From CBFGWV01 sp965652545 (lineage in GTDB: Bacteria; Pseudomonadota; Gammaproteobacteria; Competibacterales; Competibacteraceae), in assembly GCA_965652545.1 (NCBI GenBank), contig CBFGWV010000144.1, positions 1-12,254 on the forward strand: DNA of 12,254 nt, given 5' to 3'. A program made the translations under genes and the position numbers. Positions 1-9,300 of this stretch are shown here, one piece after another. Under the pieces are notes generated by a model. That model did no database searches, was not told where the DNA came from, and saw only the letters and a program-made list of their open reading frames with translations. Numbering within the stretch: position 1 is the first letter of the stretch; every line of letters begins with the position of its first letter.

Positions 1-4
1 CCGG

Positions 5-1771
5 TCAGATATTGCTGCCCGCCGGCCCGAACGCCCGCAGAAACCGCAGGAACTCCGTCCCGTAATCCACTGAATGCGTGGTACCGGCGGTAGCGCAGGA
101 ATGGCTACGGCCCTGCGTGTAATGGGCTCCACCGGTGGTTTCGATACGGGCAATGACCTGACTGGAGCCAGTGGCGAAACTGAACGGCACCGGTTTATAG
201 ACGAACGCACCGATGGCGGCGTTGGAGTTGGCGATGGTCTCCCGGGCACCGCCGCCGACGAGGGTCTTGTACAAGGTTTTGCCCGGTCTGCTGCCGGTGC
301 AGATCGACGGCACATAGCCATACGTGAGGCAGAAGACGCTGCCACCCCCGCATACGGCCCCTGGGGTGCCGTCGGCGGTAATCCCCGCGGTTTGCAGATC
401 GCGTGCGGATACATAGCTGCCGCTCAGCCCCCCGAGGTCCAGGAACCGCAGCAACCCCGTTTCCAGGTCGGTGTCGCCCAGGGGATACCCGGCCAAGCCC
501 AGTTGCGTGGCCAGTTCGGCCACCGATGCACCGTTGTTGGCGTTCTGGCTGTCATCCAGCACGACCTGCTCGGTCTGCTCCCAAACCGAATTCTGGCAAT
601 TCACCGGGTCGCCGTCGGCAGCGGTGCCGTTGCCCAGACAGGTCGCGGGGTCGATGCTGAGGACGTCGGCCACGCCGGCCACCAGGTCACCCTTGTCGTT
701 GTTCGTTGCGTGGCTGTGGGTGCCACCGGCAAAGAACAGCGGCCGTCGGTTTTCCGCCACCGATGGACTGTGCGGCGCCACCTGGAAACTGCCGGTGGAC
801 ACTGTCCCGTCGATGGTCATGTCCTGGTACAGCTGAGAGTTGGTGCCATAGGTGAGGCCCGGGCCAACCAAGCCGCAGTAGCCGAACAATTTCGCATCCA
901 ACTGGCGGTCGAACAAAGCGAAACCGTCGAATGCCGTGGGGTAGAAACAGACAAACTGCGCCACCTGTTCGGCACCGTTGCTGAAGCCGGAGATGTACAC
1001 CCGCTGAATGCGAGGGTTGTCGATCTTGATTTGCCGCGCAAACGTCAGCAGGCGCCTCGCATCCTCGAGGTAGTCCGACGGCAATCCGGCGGTCGGGTCC
1101 CCGGGCAGCACCGGGCTGCCACCGGCATCGCCCGGTTCGAACCGATCCCAGCGCAGGTTGTTCTCATGAGGGTTGTAGCCGGAACTGAGGGACGCAAAGA
1201 TAACCCGTCCGCTGGCTGCGATAGGCTGCCGGAACGTCGTCAGTTCGTGCACGGCCTGCGACCTGGCCGTGGCTGTGACGGTATTGGTCTGAAACACCGA
1301 CCCGGAGCTGGCATCCCAGCCACGCAGATAGGTATCGATGGCGGAGGCAGCGCTTTGCCCGCTGTAGTCGCTGTGGCCGGTGCCGTGCAGCGACATCACC
1401 AGATCGTAGTCCTCACCGTCGACGTCGTACTCGGCCGGAAACGCGATGATCACCCGCCGGGCGTTGTTCTGCGCGGTGATGCACGCCTCGCCGGACGATC
1501 CGCCATTGGCAGCGCTGCATTGGTCGCTCTGCAGCTCTTTCGCCTGGCTGTCGGCGTAAGGGTCGTAGGTCTTCTCGTCGCATCGCCAGGTTTTCGATGC
1601 GCCGCCGACCATGTCCACGGCACAGTCTGGTGCACTGGGGTCGATGGTCAGATCGGTGGATGCCGTCTCCAATGTCGCGGCCTGTGCCGCGGCGACGGTC
1701 GCGAGTGAGCATAGAGGCACGTAGACGCTCAGCAACAGCGCTATCACTGCGTGACGTTTCACCTGTTTCAT
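5..1771 (-). CDS. Secreted alpha/beta hydrolase, esterase / PHB-depolymerase-like
   Basis: A 588-residue exported protein, probably a serine esterase of the polyhydroxybutyrate-depolymerase/LpqC-like group; the substrate is unknown. From the ATG at 1771 it begins MKQVKRH, then a hydrophobic stretch and an AAAQA-type cleavage site near residue 31, so a Sec signal peptide is clear. A nucleophile elbow GFSNG places the catalytic Ser at about 264, and SLHGTG (about 127-132) fits the oxyanion-hole loop. A late GGAH (His about 550) is a candidate catalytic His; I could not place the acid. About twelve cysteines in the mature part suggest disulfides, in keeping with export. It is longer than a single hydrolase domain, with an uncharacterised stretch at about 380-530. 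A GTG at 1831 would add 20 residues in front of the signal peptide and is less likely. It is the last gene visible, 63 bases after the aminotransferase. The fold is fairly sure, the role in the pathway is not. Confidence 0.75.
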   Translation of the reverse strand: MKQVKRHAVIALLLSVYVPLCSLATVAAAQAATLETASTDLTIDPSAPDCAVDMVGGASKTWRCDEKTYDPYADSQAKELQSDQCSAANGGSSGEACITAQNNARRVIIAFPAEYDVDGEDYDLVMSLHGTGHSDYSGQSAASAIDTYLRGWDASSGSVFQTNTVTATARSQAVHELTTFRQPIAASGRVIFASLSSGYNPHENNLRWDRFEPGDAGGSPVLPGDPTAGLPSDYLEDARRLLTFARQIKIDNPRIQRVYISGFSNGAEQVAQFVCFYPTAFDGFALFDRQLDAKLFGYCGLVGPGLTYGTNSQLYQDMTIDGTVSTGSFQVAPHSPSVAENRRPLFFAGGTHSHATNNDKGDLVAGVADVLSIDPATCLGNGTAADGDPVNCQNSVWEQTEQVVLDDSQNANNGASVAELATQLGLAGYPLGDTDLETGLLRFLDLGGLSGSYVSARDLQTAGITADGTPGAVCGGGSVFCLTYGYVPSICTGSRPGKTLYKTLVGGGARETIANSNAAIGAFVYKPVPFSFATGSSQVIARIETTGGAHYTQGRSHSCATAGTTHSVDYGTEFLRFLRAFGPAGSNI

Positions 1772-1834
1772 GATTTGGATTCTCGTTCTTGTATTGAGTG
1801 TTGATGTCTCCCCACTCTTCTTATAGAGCACCGG
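1772..1834 (-). other. 63-base gap before the hydrolase gene, possible leader
   Basis: This is the only real intergenic gap in the window and it is visibly richer in A/T than its surroundings. On the minus strand it holds TATAAG (1820-1825), which could be a -10 element, but I find no convincing -35 at the right spacing. It also holds GGGGAG (1808-1813), a good Shine-Dalgarno match that lies about 36 bases before the ATG at 1771, with no start codon at a normal distance. A weak purine-rich stretch lies closer to the ATG. Read-through from the aminotransferase gene is the simplest model, and a separate promoter is possible. There is no terminator-like hairpin with a T run. Confidence 0.3.
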
Positions 1835-3319
1835 TCAGCGGCCGGCCTCACGGGCCAGGGCCGCGACCACAGCCTTGGCGAAAATATCGGCCACCTGATC
1901 GAGCTGCGCTGCGATGATGATCAACGGCGGCAGGAAACGGATCACCGCCCCGTGTCGGCCGCCCAGCTCCAGAATCAGCCCCCGTTTGAGGCATTCGGCC
2001 TGGATGCGCGCGGCCGATGCCGGTGCGGCCGGTGGACGGCCCAACGTGTCACCGGGGCCGTCCGGGTCGACGACTTCCACGCCCAGCATCAGCCCGCGCC
2101 CGCGCACATCGCCCAGTTGGGGATGGCGTTGGGCGATCTCCCGCAGGTGCGCCGCCAGCCGCTCGCCCATGACCTCTGCATGCTCGTGGAGGGCGTGTTC
2201 CTGGATGACCTTCAGCGTGGCGGAGCCGGCGGCCATGGCCATCTGGTTGCCGCGGAAGGTGCCCGCGTGGGCGCCGGGACGCCAGGTGTCCAGGGCTTCG
2301 CGGTACACGACGACGGACAGCGGCAGGCTGCCGCCCAGGGCCTTGGACAGGACGACGATGTCGGGGACGATGCCGGCGTGTTCGAAGGCGAACAGCTTGC
2401 CCGTGCGTCCGAAGCCGGTCTGGATTTCATCGAGGATGAGTGGGATGCCCGCGCGGGCGGTGATCTCGCGCAAGCCGCGCAGCCAAGTATCGGCGGCGGG
2501 GACGACGCCGCCCTCCCCTTGCACGGCTTCGACGATGATGGCGGCCGGGGGCAGGATGCCGCTTTCCGGGTCGTTCAGGAGGTTGTCGATGTAGCGCAAG
2601 CCGATGCGCACACCGGCCTCGCCACCGACGCCGAAGGGGCAGCGGTAGTCGTAGGGGAACGGCAGAAAGTGCACGGCCGGGAACAGGCCGTCCAAGGCCA
2701 GCTTTGGCGCAAGACTGCCCATGAGCCCCAGAGCACCCTGGGTCATGCCGTGGTAGGCGCCGTGGAAGGCGAGCACGTTGCGACGGCCGGTGGCGGTGCG
2801 GGCCAGCTTCAGCGCGGCCTCCACCGCGTCGGCACCGGTGGGGCCACAGAACTGGATTCTCGCCTCGTCGGCGAACGCCGGCGGGAGCATGGCGAAGAGA
2901 TCCTGCACGAAGCGGTCCTTGACCGGGGTGGTGAGGTCCAGAGTGTGCAGGGGCAACTCGTCCGCCAGTACCTGGCGGATGGCCTCATGAACCGCCGGGT
3001 GGTTGTGCCCCAGGGCCAGGGTGCCGGCACCGGCAAGGCAATCGATGAACACACGGCCGTCGATGTCCTCCACATGAATGCCACGGGCACGCTTCAAGGC
3101 CAGCGGCAGACGGCGCGGGTAGCTGCGCGCGTTGGACTCCTGGCTGGCCTGACGGGCCAACAGCGGGTTGGTGGTCAGCACGTACAAGGCGTCCTCGGGG
3201 ACGTAAAAATCGTCGGCCTCCGGACGCGGTACGGGGTGGGCGGCCTGCATGGTGGTCCTTGTGGTGGGTAGGCGTACCGGGTTGTGAAGGTCGGTGGGTG
3301 CTGATGTCGTCTCAGGCAT
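1835..3319 (-). CDS. dat: Class III aminotransferase, probable diaminobutyrate-2-oxoglutarate aminotransferase
   Basis: A 494-residue, PLP-dependent, cytoplasmic enzyme. The expected reaction interconverts L-aspartate 4-semialdehyde plus glutamate with L-2,4-diaminobutyrate plus 2-oxoglutarate, as in PvdH, Dat and EctB. Visible class III marks are CGPTGADAVE (158-167, cofactor phosphate binding), LDEIQTGFGRTG (296-307, Asp297 facing the pyridine nitrogen), SKALGG with the PLP lysine Lys326, and HAGTFRGN (351-358). ESNARSYPRRLPLALKRARG (61-80) is the stretch that most recalls PvdH-type proteins rather than ornithine or GABA aminotransferases. The first 40 or so residues are a low-complexity extension, and Met24 is an alternative start. 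I keep the ATG at 3319 because it overlaps the NRPS stop and has GGAGG six bases upstream. Co-expression with the NRPS suggests it makes diaminobutyrate as a building block for modules outside the window. Exact substrate preference is inferred from family resemblance. Confidence 0.88.
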   Translation of the reverse strand: MPETTSAPTDLHNPVRLPTTRTTMQAAHPVPRPEADDFYVPEDALYVLTTNPLLARQASQESNARSYPRRLPLALKRARGIHVEDIDGRVFIDCLAGAGTLALGHNHPAVHEAIRQVLADELPLHTLDLTTPVKDRFVQDLFAMLPPAFADEARIQFCGPTGADAVEAALKLARTATGRRNVLAFHGAYHGMTQGALGLMGSLAPKLALDGLFPAVHFLPFPYDYRCPFGVGGEAGVRIGLRYIDNLLNDPESGILPPAAIIVEAVQGEGGVVPAADTWLRGLREITARAGIPLILDEIQTGFGRTGKLFAFEHAGIVPDIVVLSKALGGSLPLSVVVYREALDTWRPGAHAGTFRGNQMAMAAGSATLKVIQEHALHEHAEVMGERLAAHLREIAQRHPQLGDVRGRGLMLGVEVVDPDGPGDTLGRPPAAPASAARIQAECLKRGLILELGGRHGAVIRFLPPLIIIAAQLDQVADIFAKAVVAALAREAGR

Positions 3320-3330
3320 CGGAGTCCTCC
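3312..3330 (-). promoter_or_regulatory. Ribosome binding site and 8-base stop/start overlap
   Basis: On the minus strand GGAGG (3326-3330) is followed by a six-base spacer and the ATG of the aminotransferase (3317-3319). The NRPS stop TGA is at 3312-3314, so the two genes share eight bases (ATGCCTGA). The binding site lies inside the codons for the last residues of the NRPS. This supports translational coupling in one transcript and decides the aminotransferase start. Confidence 0.85.
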
Positions 3331-6300
3331 AGCTGTGCCATCAGAGCGTCCAGGCGGCTGGCCTTGTCCTCGGTGAGGGCGCGGGCGCCAGTGGCGTCGA
3401 TACAGCGCGCCAGGTCCTCGATGGTGGCGAACTCGAACACCTGACGCAGAGACAGCGACACCAGCAGCTCGCGCTGCAGGCGGATGAACAGCTGCGTGGC
3501 CAGCAGCGAATGGCCGCCAAGCGCGAAGAAGTTGTCGGTCACGCCGACGCGCTCCAGTCCCAGCAGGTCCTGCCAGATGACGGCCAGCGCCCGCTCGGTG
3601 TCGGTTCTCGGCGGGACCTGTCCCCCGTCGGATGTCGGCGCCGGCAAGGCTTTGCGGTCGAGCTTGCCATTGGGGGTCAGCGGCAGGCGCGCCAGCGTGA
3701 CGATCCGGGCGGGTACCAGGTACTCGGGCAGGCAAGTGGCCAAGTGGGCCTTGAGTTCGCCTTCGTCGGCCCCCGTTGCGCCACCCTCGCCGTCTGTTGT
3801 AAGAGCCCTGCCCTCAGGGCGATGGCCCGATAGCTGCGCCTCCCCCTGGGTCAACGCTGCTGCTGGGCCGATCGCGCACAGGGGTGCGCTCCTACGGGTG
3901 CCCGAATCGGTTGCAGCGCAGGTCACATACCCGACCAGTTGCCGACCCGTCTGGGTTTCGGTGGCGATGACCACCGCGTCGTCTATCGATGGGTGCGCGC
4001 GCAACGCCGTCTCGATCTCACCCAGCTCGATTCGATGCCCCCGCAGTTTCACCTGCTGGTCGATACGGCCGAGGTATTCCAGCGCACCGTCGACCCGTCG
4101 ACGGACCAAGTCGCCGGTGCGGTACAAGCGTGCCCCGGCCTCGCCGAAGGGCGCCGGCACGAAACGCTCAGCGGTCAGGCCCGCACGTTGGTGGTAACCA
4201 CGCGCCAGCCCCGCGCCGCCGATGTACAACTCGCCCATGGCGCCGGGAGGCACGGGTTCGAGATCCAGACCCAGCACGTGCAGGTCGGTATTGGCCAGCG
4301 CCTCGCCCAGCAGCGGCTCGGCAGTGTCCAGGCGGTGGCGGGCCGACCAGATGGTCGTCTCGGTCGGGCCATAGAGGTTCCACAGGGCATCGGCCTTGGC
4401 GAGCAGACGGGCGGCGAGGTCCGACGGCAAGGCCTCGCCCCCGCACAGCGCCCGGCGCCCGGCCAGGGCCTCGATGCGCGGGTGCGCGGCCAGCATGCGC
4501 CAGGTCGTGGGTGTGGCCTGGATGGCCGTGACATCCTCGGCTTCGATCAGCGACCACAGGCGCTCCGGGTCGCGTGCGCTGTCGCGGTCGGCCAGGACGA
4601 CGGTGGCACCGAGGATCAGCGGCAGGTACAGCTCTAGGCCCGCGATATCGAAGGACAGCGAAGTCAGCGCCAACATCCGCTCGCCGACCCCCAGCCCTGG
4701 CGCCTCGGCCATGCTGGCGAGAAAGTTCGCCAGGGCGCCGTGGCTGATCGTCACCCCCTTGGGCCGGCCGGTGGAACCGGAGGTGTAGATCATGTAGGCG
4801 AGGTTGTGCGGGTGCAGGGGTGCCCGCGACGTCACAGGTGTCGGCACCGCCTCCACATCCAGACAGATATGTAGGATGGGTTGAGCGCAGCGATACCCAT
4901 CGTGCGCAGATCGGGCAACGGCGCCCCCCTCGCTTGTCGGCGCGTCCGCCGGCGACCCGCTCGCCGCCGCGTCGGTGCCTTGCTCAGGCGGTGGCTGATG
5001 GGTGTCGCTGCGCTCAACCCGTCCTACATCGGCACGGTGGTGACCAGGCCCGAATGTCTGCGCACCGACCCCGTCCAGGCACAGCACCCGGGCGTCCGTG
5101 GGCGGAAGCCGATCGAACAGGTGCGCCTGTGTCAGCAGCAACCCTGCCCCGCTGTCGGCGAGCATGTAAGCCAGCCGCTCGGCCGGGTAGTCGAGGTCCA
5201 GCGGCAGGTACGCGCCGCCGGCTTTGAGCACACCCAGGACGGCCACGACCATGGCCCAGGAGCGATCGGTGGCAACGGCCACGAGCACGTCCGGGCCGAC
5301 ACCCAGCGTGTGCAGGCGCCGGGCCAGTTGGTCGGCACGGCGCTCGAGTTCGCCGTAGCTCAGCGTGACCGCCCCGTCACGCACGGCGATTTGCTCAGGC
5401 GTCTGTGCCGCCCGGCGGGCGATGAGTAGGTGTACGGCTGGAGTATCCGACCCCTGCGACGCACCGCGGGACGAGGCGACAGCGGCGCTGCGCTCGGCCA
5501 TCGACAGCATGGGCAGTGCGCCGATGCGGGTGTCACCCTCGCCGGTGAGGCCCATCAGCAGGCGTTCGAAGTGCGCGGATAGCTGCGCCACGGCGGCGCG
5601 TCCGAACACGGCCAGGGCGTGGCGGTAGCGCAAGACCAGCCGCTCACCGGGGTTGACCACCACCATCAGGCCGTAATTGGCCTGCTCGCGGCCTTGGACC
5701 TCGCCAAAACGCAGCCCGGCCGGCGTCGCGTCGCGCAACGCCTGGTCGACCGGATAGTTCTCGAACACCAGGATATGGTCGAACAAGGCCTCGCCGCTGC
5801 GACCGAGCCAGCGCTGAATGTCGTACAAGGCCGTGTGCTCGTGCTCGCGTACGGCCAGGCTGGTCGCTTGCACGGTGCGCAGCCAGTCGGCCACAGAGGC
5901 GTCCAGGGGGACATTCGCCGCAACCGGCAAGGTGTTGATGAACAAGCCGATCCGTTGCTCGATACCCGGTAACTCGGCGGGTCGGCCCGCGACCGTGGCG
6001 CCCACGACGACCTGCCGCTGGCCGGTGTAGCGCTGGAGCAGGATCAGCCAGGCCGCCTGAATCAGCGTGTTCACCGTGACCTTGTGGCGGCGTGCCGCGG
6101 CAGTCAACCGCCCGGTATCGACCGCCTCGAAGACCTGCACCCGTTCGTCGTACCCCTCGCACCCACTGTCCGCGGACACCGCATCAGCGAGACGGCAAGC
6201 CTCGTCCACCCCATCCAGACGCTCGATCCAGAAACGCTCGTCGGCCGCGGCATCGCGCTGTTGCAACCAGGCGATGAAGTCGCGGTACCGCCCCGTAACC

Positions 6301-9300
6301 GGTGCCGGCGACTTGCCGGCGTAGCGCGCGAGCACCTCGCCCAGCAGGCGCGATTGGCTCCAGCCATCGAGCAGCAGGTGATGACAGGTCCAGATGAGGT
6401 GGTGGCGGTCGGCGTCCGTGCACACCACTGCAAGACGCATCAGCGGTGGCCGCGCAAGGTCGAAGCCCGCGGCCCGCTCTTCGATGGCCAGTGCGTCGCA
6501 AGCCGCTGCCGGGTTGGCATGCGCGCGCGCGTCTTGCAAGCGCACCGGCAGCGCTGCACGTGCGTGGACGACTTGCAGGGCCTGCCCGTCGGTCAGGTGA
6601 AAGCCGGTACGCAAGCTGTCGTGAGCGTCCACGGCCGCCTGCCAGGCATCGCGGAAGCGCTGAATATCCAGCCCCTCCACATCGACGCGGAGCTGGTTGA
6701 TGTAGGTGCCGTCGCCGGGGGCGTACACGCTGTGGAAGAGAATGCCCTGCTGCATGGGTGCGAGCGGATAGACATCCTCGATGGCCTCGGGCGCGATACC
6801 CAGTGCATCGACCACCGCCTGGCTCACCTCGACCGGCAAGGGCGTTCGGGGCATATCGTCGCTTGCGGTTGCCGCGCCGCAGTCGTCGCGTGCAATCGCC
6901 GCCAAGGCGCGCAGGTCGGCTTGCTCGAAGACATCGCGCACGCTCAGATGAAACCCCAGATGCCGCGCGCGGCTGACCAGTTGCACGGCGACGATGGAGT
7001 CGCCGCCGCGCTCGAAGAAGTTGTCACGTGCACCGACCGCATCGCCGCCCAGCAGTGCCTGCCAGAGGGTGGCCAGTTGGCGCTCGGTGTCGCTGGCAGG
7101 GGCCTCGTAATCGCGGCCCTGCCAGGCCGGGTCGGGTAGGGCTTTGCGATCGAGCTTGCCGTTGGGGGTCAGCGGCAGGCGGGGCAGCACGATCACCTGC
7201 GAGGGCACCATGTGGTCGGGCAACACACGCTTGAGGTGGGTCGTCAAGGCCTCGGGGGTCGGTGGCGAGGTGTCTGGCGTGGTGCCGTCGTCGGCCGGCC
7301 GTTGGCCGGCTGCCGAGTGCAACTCGGCGATCCCGGGGAGGCTGGCAGACACGTCGTCGAGCAGTGGCTGGCTGGCCGAGTCCGTGGGGTGTGTGGTGGG
7401 CATGTCAGCGGCCTTCGGCTTGCCCGCTGGGGTGCCCTGGATGCCGGCTGCCACGTAGCCGACCAGTTGCATGCCGCTGGGGGTTTCGCGGGCGACTGCC
7501 GCGGCCTCGCGTACGCCGGGGACCTCGCGCAGCCGCGCCTCGATCTCGCCCAGTTCGATGCGGTGTCCGCGCAGCTTCACTTGCTGGTCGATACGGCCGA
7601 GGTATTCCAATGCACCGTCAGGCCGTCGCCGGGCCAGATCGCCGGTGCGGTAGAGCCGCTCGCCGCGTGCGCCGAAGGGGGCCGGCACGAAGCGCTCGGC
7701 GGTCAGGCCGGCACGACGGTGGTAACCGCGGGCCAGCCCCGCGCCGCCGATGACCAGTTCACCGGCCACACCCAGCGGCGCCGGCTCCAGGTCGGGGCCG
7801 AGGACGTGCAGGTCGGTATTGGCCAGCGCCTCGCCCAGCAGCGGCTCGGCAGTGTCCAGGCGGTGGCGGGCCGACCAGATGGTCGTCTCGGTCGGGCCAT
7901 AGAGGTTCCACAGGGCATCGGCCTTGGCGAGCAGACGGGCGGCGAGGTCCGACGGCAAGGCCTCGCCCCCGCACAGCGCCCGGCGCCCGGCCAGGGCCTC
8001 GATGCGCGGGTGCGCGGCCAGCATGCGCCAGGTCGTGGGTGTGGCCTGGATGGCCGTGACATCCTCGGCTTCGATCAGCGACCACAGGCGCTCCGGGTCG
8101 CGTGCGCTGTCGCGGTCGGCCAGGACGACGGTGGCACCGAGGATCAGCGGCAGGTACAGCTCTAGGCCCGCGATATCGAAGGACAGCGAAGTCAGCGCCA
8201 ACATCCGCTCGCCGACCCCCAGCCCTGGCGCCTCGGCCATGCTGGCGAGAAAGTTCGCCAGGGCGCCGTGGCTGATCGTCACCCCCTTGGGCCGGCCGGT
8301 GGAACCGGAGGTGTAGATCATGTAGGCGAGGTTGTGCGGGTGCAGGGGTGCCCGCGACGTCACAGGTGTCGGCACCGCCTCCACATCCAGACAGATATGT
8401 AGGATGGGTTGAGCGCAGCGATACCCATCGTGCGCAGATCGGGCAACGGCGCCCCCCTCGCTTGTCGGCGCGTCCGCCGGCGACCCGCTCGCCGCCGCGT
8501 CGGTGCCTTGCTCAGGCGGTGGCTGATGGGTGTCGCTGCGCTCAACCCGTCCTACATCGGCACGGTGGTGACCAGGCCCGAATGTCTGCGCACCGACCCC
8601 GTCCAGGCACAGCACCCGGGCGTCCGTGGGCGGAAGCCGATCGAACAGGTGCGCCTGTGTCAGCAGCAACCCTGCCCCGCTGTCGGCGAGCATGTAAGCC
8701 AGCCGCTCGGCCGGGTAGTCGAGGTCCAGCGGCAGGTACGCGCCGCCGGCTTTGAGCACACCCAGCAGACCGACGAGCATCGCTGCCGAGCGCTCGGTGG
8801 CGATGGCCACCAGCACGTCCGGCCCCACACCCAGCGTACGCAGGTGATTCGCCAGCCGATTGGCGCGGCGGTCAAGGTCTGCGTATGTCAGCGTCGCCGC
8901 CCCTGCGCGCAGCGCAACCGCCTCGGGCCTGCTCGCCGCCTGGCGTGCGAAGCACTCGTGTACCGGGAACGCTGTCGCCTCTACCGGCGCAGGACTCACC
9001 TCGTCCCCCGCCACCGCCGATACCGGGCCGCCACCCGCCACCGGCGTGGCTCGCCGTTCGCCAGCCGACAGCAAGACCTGCCGTTCGTCCGCCTCCAACA
9101 TGGGCAGGCTGCCGATGACTTGCGCCGCCTCGTGCGTCAACGCCAGCAGCAAGGTCTTGAAATGGCCGGCCAGACGCGCCACTGCATCGCGACTGAATAC
9201 GGACAGCGCGTGGCGGTAGCACAGCGACAGTCGCTCGCCGGGGTTGACGGCAATCATCAGCCCGTAATTGGCCTGTTCGCGCCCGTGGACCTCACCGAAG

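Larger units (their letters stand above)
3396..6788 (-). other. NRPS module 3 (last): C-A(Gly)-PCP, no release domain
   Basis: The condensation domain (HHLLLDG at residues 1921-1927) is very similar to that of module 2. The A-domain core from residue 2303 to about 2622 is identical to module 2 at DNA level, so the pocket code is the same and glycine is again expected. The rest of the A domain, through A7-A8, is similar but diverged. The carrier protein (GGHSL, Ser2879) is of the ordinary elongation type and differs from the two GGDSI carriers. About 27 residues after the carrier the protein ends, without a thioesterase, reductase or terminal condensation domain. The linker before A10 contains a REP-like inverted pair. 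Confidence 0.9.

Noticed and set aside
74..1708. A 544-codon open frame on the plus strand
   Set aside because: It is antisense to the hydrolase with its signal peptide and GFSNG motif; no recognisable domain.
1829..1831. GTG as the start of the hydrolase
   Set aside because: It would put 20 polar residues ahead of a typical signal peptide; the ATG at 1771 gives a normal exported N-terminus. The GTG also has no good binding site in front of it.
1952..3271. A 439-codon open frame on the plus strand
   Set aside because: It is antisense to the aminotransferase, whose motifs are intact, and has low-complexity Gly/Gln/Ala-rich content.
3315..3395. A cryptic release domain at the NRPS C-terminus
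   Set aside because: Only about 27 residues follow the carrier domain, with no GXSXG or reductase motif.
4869..5029. The inverted ends as a terminator or an insertion-sequence end
   Set aside because: It lies in the middle of an open, conserved gene, has no T run, and encodes no transposase.
4276..5237. The exact repeat as an assembly error
   Set aside because: Each copy has its own diverged flanks, and the intervening PCP and C domains are distinct and complete, so two copies make biological sense. Long reads would still be needed to exclude it fully.
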